Assembly (NCBI GenBank): GCA_031269245.1
Contig: JAISZL010000050.1
Location: 1 to 52,013, forward strand
Source: Synergistaceae bacterium
GTDB taxonomy: Bacteria; Synergistota; Synergistia; Synergistales; Synergistaceae
Direction: 5' to 3'
Length of the DNA stretch: 52,013 nt
Under the pieces are notes generated by a model. It had not been told where the DNA came from. It searched no databases and saw nothing but the letters and a program-made list of their open reading frames with translations. A program made the position numbers and the translations under genes. The number at the start of each line of letters is the position of its first letter. Position 1 is the first letter of the stretch. Positions 32,466 to 41,161 of this stretch are shown in pieces.

Positions 32466-33618
32466 TGTCATCTCTCCCTAACGGAACTCTGAGTGATATG
32501 CGCGTGCCTTTGCCTATTCTACTCTCGATGTTGAGGGTGCCATTGACAAAATGTATGCGTTCCGACATATTGGCCAAGCCGAACGACCCGCGCTCAGCGG
32601 CCGAAACCCTGCCGCTGTTTACGTCGAATCCGCTGCCGTCGTCCTCTATCGTGACCGAGAGATCCCTGTCGTCATACCCGTACCTCACCTTTATTTTTTT
32701 CGCCCCGCCATGCCTGAGCGCGTTTGAAGCGGCCTCCTGGACTATCCTGAACACGTTCGACCTTAGTACGGAGGGAAACGAATCCTCGTCCTGGGCCGAC
32801 TCTACCTCGAAACTTATCCCGTGCCTCTCCCTGTAGCTCTCGGCGAGGCGAGTTATAGCCCGGCCAAGCCCTTTCTCCAGGCCGAGCGGCTGGAGATGTA
32901 CCAAAAACGCCCTGAAGTCGGCGAGCGCATCGCGAAGCTGGCCCTTTATCCTCTCTATCTCGGCTTTGACGGACTCGGGATCACCCCGCGCAACGACGCT
33001 CTCCAGGTACTCGAACGACAGGATGGACGCCGCGAACTGCTGTATGGGGCCGTCGTGAATCTCGCGGGCCAGCCTCTTGTTCTCACGCTCCGCGAATTGC
33101 AACGCCAGCGCAGCCGCCCGCATGTCCCCGGCGGATCTCATGGAATCCATGGAGTCCATCCTGCTCTTCAGTATCTCGATGGACAGCCGCAGTTTGCTCA
33201 TCATGTTGGTGCTGTGCCCCATTATGCGCTCCATGCGGACCTTCTCGCGCTCCAGGTCGTCGCGCCTCCGCCTGAGGTAGCGCTCGCGCTCCTCGAAGGA
33301 AGCCCTAAGCCGCATAAAACGCTCGGCCTCCTCGTACATCTTGGCCTGCATATCGTAATCATGCGCCACTTCAGCACTCGCCAACTGACGGCGTGCCTGT
33401 TTATATGCCTCAGTGACGGAGTCACTCGCGGAGATAACGTCCTTCGTCTCATGGCGAACGGCGTTCAGCTCGTCGTACAGGTCGCGAAGGCCGAGCATCA
33501 CGTCGTCGCGTATGCCCACGACATGGTCTATGCTGGAACCGAGGAATTCGTGAGTCCTGTCGAGGACCCCCTGCAATTTGTGCCTATAATTGTCGTCAGG
33601 CATTACTCGAAGCATCAT
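32452..33618 (-). CDS. Cytoplasmic sensor histidine kinase, DegS-like (HisKA_3)
   Basis: 388 residues with no membrane helix or signal peptide. Residues 1-180 are a long coiled coil, as in DegS, rich in Arg/Glu (ERERYLRRRRDDLEREK). The phosphorylated His188 lies in AREIHDGPIQQF of the HisKA_3 domain. The ATPase domain has the N-box VFRIVQEAASNALRHGG and the G-box DDGSGFD. It phosphorylates the response regulator encoded just downstream. DegS/DegU pairs often control motility and secretion, and fliD lies convergent to this pair, but a regulatory link is inference. The signal must be cytoplasmic. Confidence 0.92.
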   Translation of the reverse strand: MMLRVMPDDNYRHKLQGVLDRTHEFLGSSIDHVVGIRDDVMLGLRDLYDELNAVRHETKDVISASDSVTEAYKQARRQLASAEVAHDYDMQAKMYEEAERFMRLRASFEERERYLRRRRDDLEREKVRMERIMGHSTNMMSKLRLSIEILKSRMDSMDSMRSAGDMRAAALALQFAERENKRLAREIHDGPIQQFAASILSFEYLESVVARGDPESVKAEIERIKGQLRDALADFRAFLVHLQPLGLEKGLGRAITRLAESYRERHGISFEVESAQDEDSFPSVLRSNVFRIVQEAASNALRHGGAKKIKVRYGYDDRDLSVTIEDDGSGFDVNSGRVSAAERGSFGLANMSERIHFVNGTLNIESRIGKGTRISLRVPLGRDDNGKN

Positions 33619-33745
33619 CCTCTCATTACTGAGTGATTATATTATACTGAATAGCAAGGATTACGGTAGTGTTTTAGATGACATTCGGCAAACCGTGACC
33701 GCGAGGCTTTGAGCGGCGGATAATCGAGGGGGCAGCGTTTTTCGG

Positions 33746-34504
33746 ATGGGCGACGCGCGGAGGTTCAGGCTGAGGAAGAAGATCGCGAAAGACATCGGCA
33801 GGGCGATTTTCGATTTTTCGATGATACGCGAAGGTGATAAAATACTCGTGGGATTATCCGGGGGAAAGGACAGCAACTTGTTGCTCTACGCGCTCTGCGG
33901 GATGCGCCGGCGCGGTCTCGTGCGCTTCGACGTCGAAGCATTGACGATAGACCCCGCCGGCGGGCAGTCCGACCTGGGGCGTCTGCGCGAGTACGTCGAG
34001 TCGTTGGGGGCGCCGTTCAGCGTGGAGGGGTATCCGATTTTCAGCATCCTGGAGTCGAGGGGCGGCAAGTCGCCGTGCAGTCTGTGCGCGAATATACGGA
34101 GGGGGATGCTGGCGTCCGCGGCAAGATCGCGCGGCTGTAACGTGCTGGCCCTCGGGCATCACAGGGACGACGCCATCGAGACGGCGCTGATGAATCTGCT
34201 CTACTCGGGGAGGTTCAGGAGCTTTCACCCGCACATAGCGATGAGCCGCAGCGGCGTGCGCGTGATAAGGCCGCTGGTCTACGTGCCCGAGCGTGACATA
34301 GCCGAGGAAAACGATTCTCTCGCGCTCCCCAGGATAGATTTCAACTGCAAATACGCCGCCGCGTCGGCGAGAGCGCGCGTAAAGGGCCTGATACGGGATC
34401 TGTCCGGTGAATCCCGCGACGTGCCCGGCAGCATCGTTCACGCTCTGAAGAACTGCCGGGAATCCGGCTCATGGAGCGAGGAGGCAGAACATGGCTTCGA
34501 ATGA
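33746..34504 (+). CDS. ttcA: TtcA-family tRNA 2-thiocytidine synthetase-like PP-loop ATPase
   Basis: 252 residues. The PP-loop ILVGLSGGKDSNLLLYAL near 33-50 binds ATP. CSLCANIRRGML near 111-122 matches the CxxC-(R/L)RRG motif of TtcA that holds an iron-sulfur cluster, and VLALGHHRDDAIETALMNLLY is the family's second signature. TtcA thiolates cytidine 32 of tRNAs. The C-terminal Cys in FNCKYA could be the third cluster ligand. It is shorter than proteobacterial TtcA and may act on another position or RNA. The 3' end overlaps the next gene by 14 bases, so the two products are probably made together. Confidence 0.88.
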   Translation: MGDARRFRLRKKIAKDIGRAIFDFSMIREGDKILVGLSGGKDSNLLLYALCGMRRRGLVRFDVEALTIDPAGGQSDLGRLREYVESLGAPFSVEGYPIFSILESRGGKSPCSLCANIRRGMLASAARSRGCNVLALGHHRDDAIETALMNLLYSGRFRSFHPHIAMSRSGVRVIRPLVYVPERDIAEENDSLALPRIDFNCKYAAASARARVKGLIRDLSGESRDVPGSIVHALKNCRESGSWSEEAEHGFE

Positions 34505-36227
34505 AGAGGTACTGGAGAGATATTTTTCATGGGATCCGTCGATGGATCCCGAGTTCGCGCATTTTATAATCGGCGGCGGCACCATCGGGGGAAAGGGAAG
34601 GTCGCTTCTATACGCGTTGAGGGTCCTTCGCGACTCGGACGACGAGCGGCTGCGCGCCGTGGTCCTTCCCAGGTCACGCTACATCGGGGCGGGGGTCTTC
34701 CAGGACTTCATATCGCGCGTCCCGAACCTGGACGGCATGAGGCGCGGCGCGGCGCCGGAGGAGTTGGAGGAGGAGTTCGTGAAGGTGGAGCTCCCCGAAT
34801 GCGTGACGAAGGCCCTATATGGATATCTGGCGGAGATGCGCGACCCAGTCGCGATCCGAAGCAGCTCGATGCTGGAGGACTCGCTGAAATATTCGTTCGC
34901 AGGGAAATACATGTCCCCGTTCCTCCTCAACTCCGGCGACTCGCTGGAGGCTCGGGTGAGGGCGGTCGAGCACCAGATAAAGCGCGTGTACTCGAGGACA
35001 TACTTCCCCGCCGCGGAGACCTACCGGCGCAAGCACAATCTTCCTGACGACCTGATGGGCATCGTGATAATGAGGATCTCCGGAAGGTGGCGCGGCAACT
35101 ACTACTACCCCACGACCGCGGGCGTCGGGTTCTCCTTCAACGGGAGACGCTGGACCACCAGGATAAAACGCGAGGATGGACTCATCCGAATGGTATTCGG
35201 GCTGGGCACCATGAGCACCAAGCGCGGATACGCCAGGACGTACTCTCTCACGAACCCGTACCTTCGCCCGGAGGGCTCGAGCGCGTTCAAGATAATGAAA
35301 CACTCCCAGGAGCACTTCCACGCGATAGACAGGGCAACGGGCGAGCTCACCACCATCGACATCAAGGAAGTTTGGCGCGACTCGTTCCGATGGCACCCCG
35401 ATTTCTCCACCTACGCCAGCCTTTATATATACGACGAAAACCAGGGCTACTTCGGCTCGCTCGACAGGACGAGCATCTTCTCCCCCACCGAGGGGAAGGT
35501 ATGTATGCCGTTCGAGTCGTTTCCCAGGGCGTACGCGCGTTTTTTCAAGACGATGTCGAAACTGATGCCGCTGTTGCAGGAAAAAATGGGGACATACGCC
35601 GACATAGAGTTCGCCTACGAGCCTCTGGAGAACCGACTGGAGCTTTTGCAGGCCCGCCCCCTGTGGATAAAGGAGAGCGGCGACCCGACGCTCGGCCCCG
35701 AGCTGAATGGATGCGAGACGATACTGCGCGCTGACAGGATGGTAACCGACGGCAGCCATGACAATATAAAGTACCTCGTCCTGGTGGACCCGGAGATCTA
35801 CTCGACAAGCGGCGAGTTTCAGAGCATAGCCAGGGCTCTGGGCGAGATGAACAACCGCCTGTCGCCCGAGAAATACATCCTCGTAGCGCCCGGTCGAGTC
35901 GGCTCCAGCAGCCCCGAGCTCGGCGTTCCGGTGAGGTACGACGAGATAACGTGCAGCGCGTGCATCGTCGAGGTCGGGATACCGAAGACCGGGCACATGC
36001 CCGAGCTCTCGTACGGGACGCACTTCTTCTCAGACCTCGAGACGGACGAGGTGCTCTACATGCCCGTGTTTCAGGGGGAGAAGGACAACGACTACAACGA
36101 GGCGTGGTTCCAGAGGACTCCCTACGAGTGCGGGGCGCACGAGGCTATTCGCCTTTACAAGGGGGATTTTTCGGTGTACATGAGCGGCGACAGGAACATA
36201 GGCATCGTCAGCTGCCCCGCGGAGTGA
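34491..36227 (+). CDS. Stand-alone PEP/pyruvate-binding (PPDK_N) ATP-grasp protein
   Basis: 578 residues. The region from about 25 to 400 matches the ATP-grasp half of PEP synthase and pyruvate phosphate dikinase: IIGGGTIGGKGRSLLYALR near the start, DPVAIRSSSMLEDSLKYSFAGK with the substrate-binding Arg, and DIEFAYEP..LELLQARPLWI at the end of the domain. The swivelling phosphohistidine domain and the C-terminal PEP barrel are absent; instead about 180 residues of unrecognised sequence follow (with VLVDPEIYSTSGEF and VAPGRVGSSSPELG). So it is not a normal PEP synthase. It overlaps the TtcA-like gene by 14 bases, hinting at a shared pathway. Its reaction is unknown to me. Confidence 0.8.
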   Translation: MASNEEVLERYFSWDPSMDPEFAHFIIGGGTIGGKGRSLLYALRVLRDSDDERLRAVVLPRSRYIGAGVFQDFISRVPNLDGMRRGAAPEELEEEFVKVELPECVTKALYGYLAEMRDPVAIRSSSMLEDSLKYSFAGKYMSPFLLNSGDSLEARVRAVEHQIKRVYSRTYFPAAETYRRKHNLPDDLMGIVIMRISGRWRGNYYYPTTAGVGFSFNGRRWTTRIKREDGLIRMVFGLGTMSTKRGYARTYSLTNPYLRPEGSSAFKIMKHSQEHFHAIDRATGELTTIDIKEVWRDSFRWHPDFSTYASLYIYDENQGYFGSLDRTSIFSPTEGKVCMPFESFPRAYARFFKTMSKLMPLLQEKMGTYADIEFAYEPLENRLELLQARPLWIKESGDPTLGPELNGCETILRADRMVTDGSHDNIKYLVLVDPEIYSTSGEFQSIARALGEMNNRLSPEKYILVAPGRVGSSSPELGVPVRYDEITCSACIVEVGIPKTGHMPELSYGTHFFSDLETDEVLYMPVFQGEKDNDYNEAWFQRTPYECGAHEAIRLYKGDFSVYMSGDRNIGIVSCPAE

Positions 36228-36254
36228 TCGGACAAAAAAATCCGCGCGGCCCGC

Positions 36255-36375
36255 TCATGCCAATTTGAAGTCAAAGGCATAAAGGGTGAGGCGTTAAAAC
36301 AGGTTTGGAGGACCGCCTGAGCCGCATAAAAAAACAGCCTGCCGATTGCGAATCGGTATCAATCAGCGCTTCCCC
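36255..36375. repeat. Repeat-rich gap between the ATP-grasp gene and pgi
   Basis: The gap contains GCATAAAGGGTGAGG (36278-36292), related to family B, then GCGTTAAAACAGGTTTGGAG at 36293-36312, of which an inverted copy lies near 49345-49366. It ends with ATCAATCAGCGCTTCCCC, the right end also seen at 43846. It therefore looks like a member of a small mosaic intergenic element. Confidence 0.6.
36328..36356 (-). terminator. Possible terminator downstream of pgi
   Basis: Read on the minus strand, CCGATT-CGC-AATCGG (36356 to 36342) is followed by CAGGCTG and a run of seven T (36334-36328). The stem is only 6 bases and the T-run begins 7 bases after it, so this is plausible rather than certain. 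It lies about 23 bases after the pgi stop. Confidence 0.5.
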
Positions 36376-36378
36376 AAT

Positions 36379-37758
36379 TCAAGCACGAACGGTGCCGCTC
36401 CTCACGCGTCCAAAAAACTCGTTCGCCTCGTCCGCGTCGCCCCTGTACACATCCCTGCCCATCAACCCATACGTGTACCGCTTCCCCTGTTCGACCCCGG
36501 GCTGGTCGAACGGGTTTATCCCCATCAGCCGGCCGGTGGCGGCAGTGACGAACTCCAGAAGGAATATCAACCCGCCGAGCGATGCCTCGTCAAGGCGATC
36601 GAGCTCCATCCAGACCACCGGGCGGCCGGCTTTGACCAGCGCGGCGGCGGTGCTCGCCGCCTCATAGCTCAGCATCTCGCCCAACTTCTGCCGTGAGAGG
36701 TACGACAGGGACGCGAGCGACTCGTCGGACACCTCGGGGAGCTCGATCTCCTCCGCGCGACGGCGGACGTTTATTATCGTGTAAAGTTTGTCGTCGGGGC
36801 CGGCGGTGTAGAGCTGCACCTGCGAGTGCTGGTCGACGGCGCCGAGTGCCCTGATCGGCGTAGTGCCCAGTCCGTCCTTCCCGACGCTCTCGCCCCACAG
36901 CTGGGCAAACCACTCGGCGAACGTCTCCATTCTGCTGGAGTACGGCATCATGACCGTCATCGGTCTCCCGGCCTTCTGGTGAATCGCCTGGACAGCGGCC
37001 ATGCGAAGCGCCGGGTTTCTCCCGGCGTCGGCGGCGGACTCCAGCGTTTTTTTCATGAGCGCGGCTCCTGAGAGCAGTGCCTTGACGTCAGCCCCCAACG
37101 CCGCCGCGGTGACCAGCCCGCACGCGGACAGGACGGAAAACCTGCCGCCAACGGACGGCGGTATCTCAAGCGACCTGCACCCGCGCTTACTCGCGTAAGT
37201 GCGGAACACGCCCCCGCCAGGGTCGGTTATGACCAGAATGTCGCCGTCAACCCCGCCTCTGGACGAACCCTCCATCCTCGACCTGAACCACAGGAACTGG
37301 GACATGGTCTCAGCCGTGGCCCCTGATTTGCTCACGCCTATCAAAGCCGCCCGCGAGCCCTCGACGCGCTCCCAGATCGCCGACGCCTTGTCGGGGTCGG
37401 GGTTGTCCGCCAGATAGAAGCGAGGGACGCGGGAGCCTACCGCGCCCTCGTTGAAATACATCGGCAGCAGCGCCTGATGAAGCATGAGGTTGCCCAATGC
37501 GGAGCCGCCTATGCCGACATGGATGATGGAGTCGTATGACGCCAGCCACTCCGCCGTATCTAAAATAGGGGAGATATCCTGCTCCGGGAGATTGTACCAA
37601 CCGAAGCCCGGTTCATCAGAGGCCGCCCCTCGGGCTATCCACCCGGCGGCCTCCGCGAGAGACGGCGCCAGAGCGTCGATGCTGGCATCGAAGTCAGAGG
37701 AGCCTCGCCCCGAGCCAGCCGCGCAGCCGAATGAGCATGATATGCCCAGTTCGCTCAT
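36379..37758 (-). CDS. pgi: Glucose-6-phosphate isomerase
   Basis: 459 residues, like the shorter Gram-positive and Thermotoga-type enzymes. The phosphosugar site is built by VGIGGSALGN near 82-91 and GVSKSGATAETMSQF near 139-153. WGESVGKDGLGTTPIRALGAVDQHSQVQLY contains the catalytic Glu and His, given here as one conserved region around 288-318. It interconverts glucose 6-phosphate and fructose 6-phosphate. The ATG overlaps the folB stop by four bases, giving an unusual folB-pgi couple. Identification is firm. Confidence 0.95.
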   Translation of the reverse strand: MSELGISCSFGCAAGSGRGSSDFDASIDALAPSLAEAAGWIARGAASDEPGFGWYNLPEQDISPILDTAEWLASYDSIIHVGIGGSALGNLMLHQALLPMYFNEGAVGSRVPRFYLADNPDPDKASAIWERVEGSRAALIGVSKSGATAETMSQFLWFRSRMEGSSRGGVDGDILVITDPGGGVFRTYASKRGCRSLEIPPSVGGRFSVLSACGLVTAAALGADVKALLSGAALMKKTLESAADAGRNPALRMAAVQAIHQKAGRPMTVMMPYSSRMETFAEWFAQLWGESVGKDGLGTTPIRALGAVDQHSQVQLYTAGPDDKLYTIINVRRRAEEIELPEVSDESLASLSYLSRQKLGEMLSYEAASTAAALVKAGRPVVWMELDRLDEASLGGLIFLLEFVTAATGRLMGINPFDQPGVEQGKRYTYGLMGRDVYRGDADEANEFFGRVRSGTVRA

Positions 37759-38147
37759 TTCTTCTTCTCGCACCCGATGATCTCGTCCCTGCCGCAGGAG
37801 ACCTCGGCCACGATGTTGTCGACGCTTCCCGGTATGAAGAGCTGTTTTCGGCAGATGGACACGCTTGCCCTGTCGGCGTACTCGAACTGTTTCAGGATAT
37901 CCTGCGCTATCTTGAGGGCAAGCCCCGTAAGCGACCTGAACTTGGTGCCCATCATGACGTTCTTGGTCAGCTCGTATATCTCGGCATCCCTGACTATCGT
38001 CTCTGACGTGGGCGTCAGCAAGTCACCCGCCAGCTCGAATTCGAGCGCCACGTCGACCACGAGAACCTGTCCCAACTCGCGCTCTACCTCGAGCATCCCA
38101 TGAAAGGCGTGGAAGCTCATCCCCTTGACCGTGTATTTTCCCATCAT
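37755..38147 (-). CDS. folB: Dihydroneopterin aldolase (folate synthesis)
   Basis: 130 residues, the usual length for FolB. The N-terminus YTVKGMSFHAFHGMLEVERELGQ, given as the family's FxxxHGxxxxER pattern, carries the catalytic Glu, and ALKIAQDILKQFEYADRASV precedes the conserved C-terminal strand with the Lys-type residue (RKQLFIPGSVDNI). It splits dihydroneopterin to the hydroxymethylpterin precursor of folate. The ATG has GGGAG nine bases upstream. The remaining folate genes are not in the window, so it is orphaned from its pathway and coupled to pgi. Confidence 0.88.
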   Translation of the reverse strand: MMGKYTVKGMSFHAFHGMLEVERELGQVLVVDVALEFELAGDLLTPTSETIVRDAEIYELTKNVMMGTKFRSLTGLALKIAQDILKQFEYADRASVSICRKQLFIPGSVDNIVAEVSCGRDEIIGCEKKK

Positions 38148-38186
38148 AAAGTATCACTCCCTTGGCAGATAGCCGATGTATTTAAA

Positions 38187-38226
38187 AAACCGTGAGGAAT
38201 TCTGACGCCAGTGATCCTCACGGTTT
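38187..38226 (-). terminator. Rho-independent terminator between the glutaredoxin gene and folB
   Basis: On the minus strand AAACCGTGAGGA (38226-38215), a 16-base loop, and TCCTCACGGTTT (38198-38187) form a 12-base perfect stem running into TTTTTTAAAT. It lies about 140 bases after the glutaredoxin stop and separates that transcript from folB-pgi. Confidence 0.82.
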
Positions 38227-38368
38227 ATAAAGTTTGCCTGATTCTCCCTCCGCGATCTCGAACCCTAAACCCGTTCCCCCTGAAGCGCTGTTTGAATCCC
38301 CTCGGCGATATCCGCCCTGGCAGCCGGAGAGTTACGGCGGCGACGCCTCCCACCTCGGCATGTCCGGC

Positions 38369-38632
38369 CTAGATGAGGTTGTTTTCCTTCAGCGCCGATT
38401 TTATCGCGTCCTGGTCGAAACCGACGATGTACCTCTCTCCGACCTTAACGACCGGCACCCCGCGCTGGCGCGTCTTTTCAACCACCTCGCGCGCGGCCTC
38501 CTTGTCCGCCCCGACGTCCACCGGCAAAAACGGCACGTTCAAGGACGTCAGATACTCCTTCGCTTTGACGCACCACGGGCAGCTGTTCGTGGAATAGACG
38601 ACTACTTTATTTTCATCAGCGCTCACTGACAT
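38369..38632 (-). CDS. Glutaredoxin-family protein
   Basis: About 87 residues with the thioredoxin fold of small glutaredoxins. The redox motif CPWC is near 18-21 within VVVYSTNSCPWCVKAKEYL. The cis-Pro motif is GVPVVKVGERYIVGFDQ, where the GFD ending matches the NrdH/YtnI-like subgroup. It reduces disulfides in the cytoplasm; the electron donor is unknown. Two starts are possible: ATG at 38632 with GGAG only two bases before, or the GTG three codons later with better spacing. A single gene between two repeat-containing gaps. Confidence 0.88.
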   Translation of the reverse strand: MSVSADENKVVVYSTNSCPWCVKAKEYLTSLNVPFLPVDVGADKEAAREVVEKTRQRGVPVVKVGERYIVGFDQDAIKSALKENNLI

Positions 38633-38713
38633 CACTCCTCGCTTGAGTCTTCCTCACTAAAGATATTAAAACACAGTATTAAAACGAGTCAATAGCAATT
38701 TAAGCTAGAGAAA

Positions 38714-38776
38714 CACTGATTTATCGTTAGGGCCTAAAGGGTGAGGATTCAAACCCCTCCGTAATCAAGCGTTCCC
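38714..38776. repeat. Family B dispersed repeat between glpX and the glutaredoxin gene
   Basis: CACTGATTTATCGTTAGGGC at 38714-38733 then CTAAAGGGTGAGGATTC; it ends TAATCAAGCGTTCCCC. It shares CTGATTTATCGTTAG and GCCTAAAGG with the copy at 43755. The left (CTGATTTA) and right (TAATCAAG) ends are imperfect inverted repeats, as in small MITE-like elements. Confidence 0.7.
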
Positions 38777-39760
38777 CTAGTACAAAACATTTACATAGGA
38801 TTCGAGTTTCTTGTACTTGTGTTCCGCGTTGACGTACCTGATGGTGCCGCTTTTAGACCTCATGACGAGCGACGAGGTAACGATGGAGTCCCCGAGGTAT
38901 TTCACGCCGTTCAGCCAGTCGCCGTCGGTGACCCCGGTGGCGGCGAAGTAAACGTTGTCGCTCGACACCAAGTCGTTCAACGTAAGGACCTTGTCCACGT
39001 CCATTCCGCGCTCGGCGCACTTGCCCCTCTCATCGTCGCCGCGCGGCCAGAGCTTGCACTGCATGTTGCCGCCAACGCATTTGAGAGCACACGCCGATAT
39101 GATGGCCTCGGGCGAGCCGCCTATCCCAAGCAGCAGATCTATGCCTGAATCCGGCTTGCACGTCGAGAGGGCGCCCGCGATGTCCCCGTCCATTATAAGC
39201 CTTATCCTCGCCTTCATCGCCCTCACCTGCTCAATTATATGGTCATGCCTCGGGCGGTCCAGCACCGTCACGGTCACGTCCTCCACCCTCTTGCCGAGGG
39301 CGGCGGCCACCGCCCTGATATTGTCCTCTATGGACGCGTTTATGTCTATGACCCCCGCGGCGGAGGGGCCTGTGGCGATCTTGCTCATGTACATTATGTG
39401 CCGGGGGTCGAACATCGATCCCCTGTCCGCGAACGCCACGACGCTCACGGCGTTTGGCAGGCCCTTTGCGGTGAGGGTGGTCCCGTCGACCGGGTCGACG
39501 GCTATGTCGAGCTGAGGGGCGTCCCCATTGCCCAGCCGTTCCCCGTTGAAGAGCATGGGCGCGTTGTCCTTCTCTCCCTCCCCTATTACGACTGTGCCGT
39601 CCATGGAGACGGTGTTCAGCACGAGGCGCATCGCGTCGACCGCCGCCCCGTCTACGCTGTTTTTGTCCCCACGCCCCACCCATCTGCTGGCAGCCATGGC
39701 CGCGGCCTCCGTCGCTCGAACCATCTCCAGCGCGAAATTTCTGTCCGGACTCGTTATCAC
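38777..39760 (-). CDS. glpX: Fructose-1,6-bisphosphatase, class II
   Basis: 327 residues of the GlpX family. The metal and substrate motifs are [17 protein letters not shown] near 57-73 and [16 protein letters not shown] near 84-99; [15 protein letters not shown] near 208-222 and [14 protein letters not shown] are also conserved. It makes fructose 6-phosphate in gluconeogenesis, feeding the Pgi encoded nearby. It follows purB after 23 bases and is probably cotranscribed with it. Confidence 0.95.
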   Translation of the reverse strand: MITSPDRNFALEMVRATEAAAMAASRWVGRGDKNSVDGAAVDAMRLVLNTVSMDGTVVIGEGEKDNAPMLFNGERLGNGDAPQLDIAVDPVDGTTLTAKGLPNAVSVVAFADRGSMFDPRHIMYMSKIATGPSAAGVIDINASIEDNIRAVAAALGKRVEDVTVTVLDRPRHDHIIEQVRAMKARIRLIMDGDIAGALSTCKPDSGIDLLLGIGGSPEAIISACALKCVGGNMQCKLWPRGDDERGKCAERGMDVDKVLTLNDLVSSDNVYFAATGVTDGDWLNGVKYLGDSIVTSSLVMRSKSGTIRYVNAEHKYKKLESYVNVLY

Positions 39761-39783
39761 GGCAATACCTCCCCCAATAATTG

Positions 39784-41109
39784 TCAGTCTACTTCAACGC
39801 ACGAAAACCTGGTGAATATTTCGTCGACATGCCTCGTGTAAAAATCCAAGTCGAAGAGCGATTCAAGTCGTCCAGACCCTCCCGCGAAATCGGAAAGGCG
39901 CGGGTCCTCGGAGAGCAGCGAGAGCAGGGGTTTTGGCTCGCCGCCGGAGACGATCGACTCCCAGCACCGCATAGCGTTCTCCTGAACGACGGCGTAAGCG
40001 TCCTCCCTCGACAGCCCCCACTCCACCAGAGCCAAGAGGACGCGCCCGCTGAAGAGAAGCCCTTTCGTGATCTCCAGGTTGCGGGAGATCTGAGCTTCGT
40101 TCACCACGAGCCCGTCCACGATCCTCCTCATGACGTTGGTCATGTAGTGCGCGATGTTGAAGGCGTCGGGCCAAATCACCCGCTCCACCGACGAGTGGCT
40201 GATGTCGCGTTCGTGCCAGAGCGCCACGTTTTCCAGCGCGGCCGATGCGTATCCGCGCAGCAACCGCGCCATGCCGGTCACCCTCTCAGACAGTATAGGG
40301 TTTTTCTTGTGGGGCATGGCCGACGAGCCCTTCTGTCCCCTGCCGAACGGCTCGCTCGCCTCCATGACCTCCGTCCTCTGAAGGTGACGGATCTCCACGG
40401 CCAGACGCTCCAGCCCAGCGCCGTAGAGGGCCAGCGCGCTTATAACCCGCGCGTGACGGTCCCTCTGGATCACCTGCGTCGACACCAGGTCGCGCGCGAG
40501 ACCCAGCTCCTCCGCGACAAGCGCCTCGATGTGCGGCGGGCAGTTCGCGTAAGTCCCCACGGCCCCGGAGAGCTTACAGACCCTGATGTCCTCCTTAACC
40601 TGTTCCAGCCGCGCTATATCGCGCTCCACCTCGGCCGCGTGACCGAGCAGTTTTAGGCCGAAGGTCGTCGGCTCCGCGTGAATGCCGTGCGACCTGCCCA
40701 CCGACGGCGTGTATCTGTACTCCCGCGCCCGCCGGCCCAGCGAGGCGCGCAGGCCGCGGGCCGCGGCTATTATCACGTCGAGCGCCTCCGAGAGCAGCAG
40801 TGACGCGGCTGTGTCTATGACATCGCTGCTTGTCAGCCCAAGGTGGACGAACCTGCCGGCGGGACCTATATTCTCCGCGACTGAGCTGACGAACGCTATC
40901 ACGTCGTGCTGCGTCACCTCCTCGATCTCGGCTATCCTCGCCGCGTCGAACGACGCGCGCGCCTCTATCTCCGCCATATCCCCGGGCGGTACAGCGCCGT
41001 CACGCGCCCACGCGCGGCAGACCGCCAACTCGACGTCGAGCCACTTTGCATATCTGTTGTCGTCGGACCAAATTCTCTTCATGTCCCCGGTACTGTATCT
41101 CTCGATCAA
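39784..41109 (-). CDS. purB: Adenylosuccinate lyase
   Basis: 441 residues of the fumarase/aspartase superfamily. The signature [11 protein letters not shown] is near 261-271. [21 protein letters not shown] carries the catalytic His, and [12 protein letters not shown] is the first conserved loop. It acts twice in purine synthesis, releasing fumarate from SAICAR and from adenylosuccinate. The start is TTG at 41109, with GGAGG nine bases before it. Upstream, TTGATA (41161-41156 on the minus strand) and TATAGA are a possible promoter. Confidence 0.96.
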   Translation of the reverse strand: MIERYSTGDMKRIWSDDNRYAKWLDVELAVCRAWARDGAVPPGDMAEIEARASFDAARIAEIEEVTQHDVIAFVSSVAENIGPAGRFVHLGLTSSDVIDTAASLLLSEALDVIIAAARGLRASLGRRAREYRYTPSVGRSHGIHAEPTTFGLKLLGHAAEVERDIARLEQVKEDIRVCKLSGAVGTYANCPPHIEALVAEELGLARDLVSTQVIQRDRHARVISALALYGAGLERLAVEIRHLQRTEVMEASEPFGRGQKGSSAMPHKKNPILSERVTGMARLLRGYASAALENVALWHERDISHSSVERVIWPDAFNIAHYMTNVMRRIVDGLVVNEAQISRNLEITKGLLFSGRVLLALVEWGLSREDAYAVVQENAMRCWESIVSGGEPKPLLSLLSEDPRLSDFAGGSGRLESLFDLDFYTRHVDEIFTRFSCVEVD

Positions 41110-41133
41110 TTAAAAGTTCCTCCCCACATTAAC

Positions 41134-41161
41134 ACTCTATAATGAAATCGAATTGGTATCA
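41134..41161 (-). promoter_or_regulatory. Possible purB-glpX promoter
   Basis: On the minus strand TTGATA at 41161-41156 and TATAGA 15 bases downstream lie about 25 bases before the purB ribosome binding site. The -35 matches five of six positions; the spacer is short, so confidence is low. The same stretch holds a small hairpin CGAATTG-GTAT-CAATTCG that could end the DUF4416 transcript. Confidence 0.3.

Noticed and set aside
34815-36023. Minus-strand open frame of 402 codons opposite the ATP-grasp gene
   Set aside because: Antisense shadow; no domain and biased composition.
38740-38765. GGATTCAAACCCC resembling a tRNA T-arm
   Set aside because: No acceptor stem, D-arm or anticodon arm can be built around it; the sequence belongs to repeat family B.
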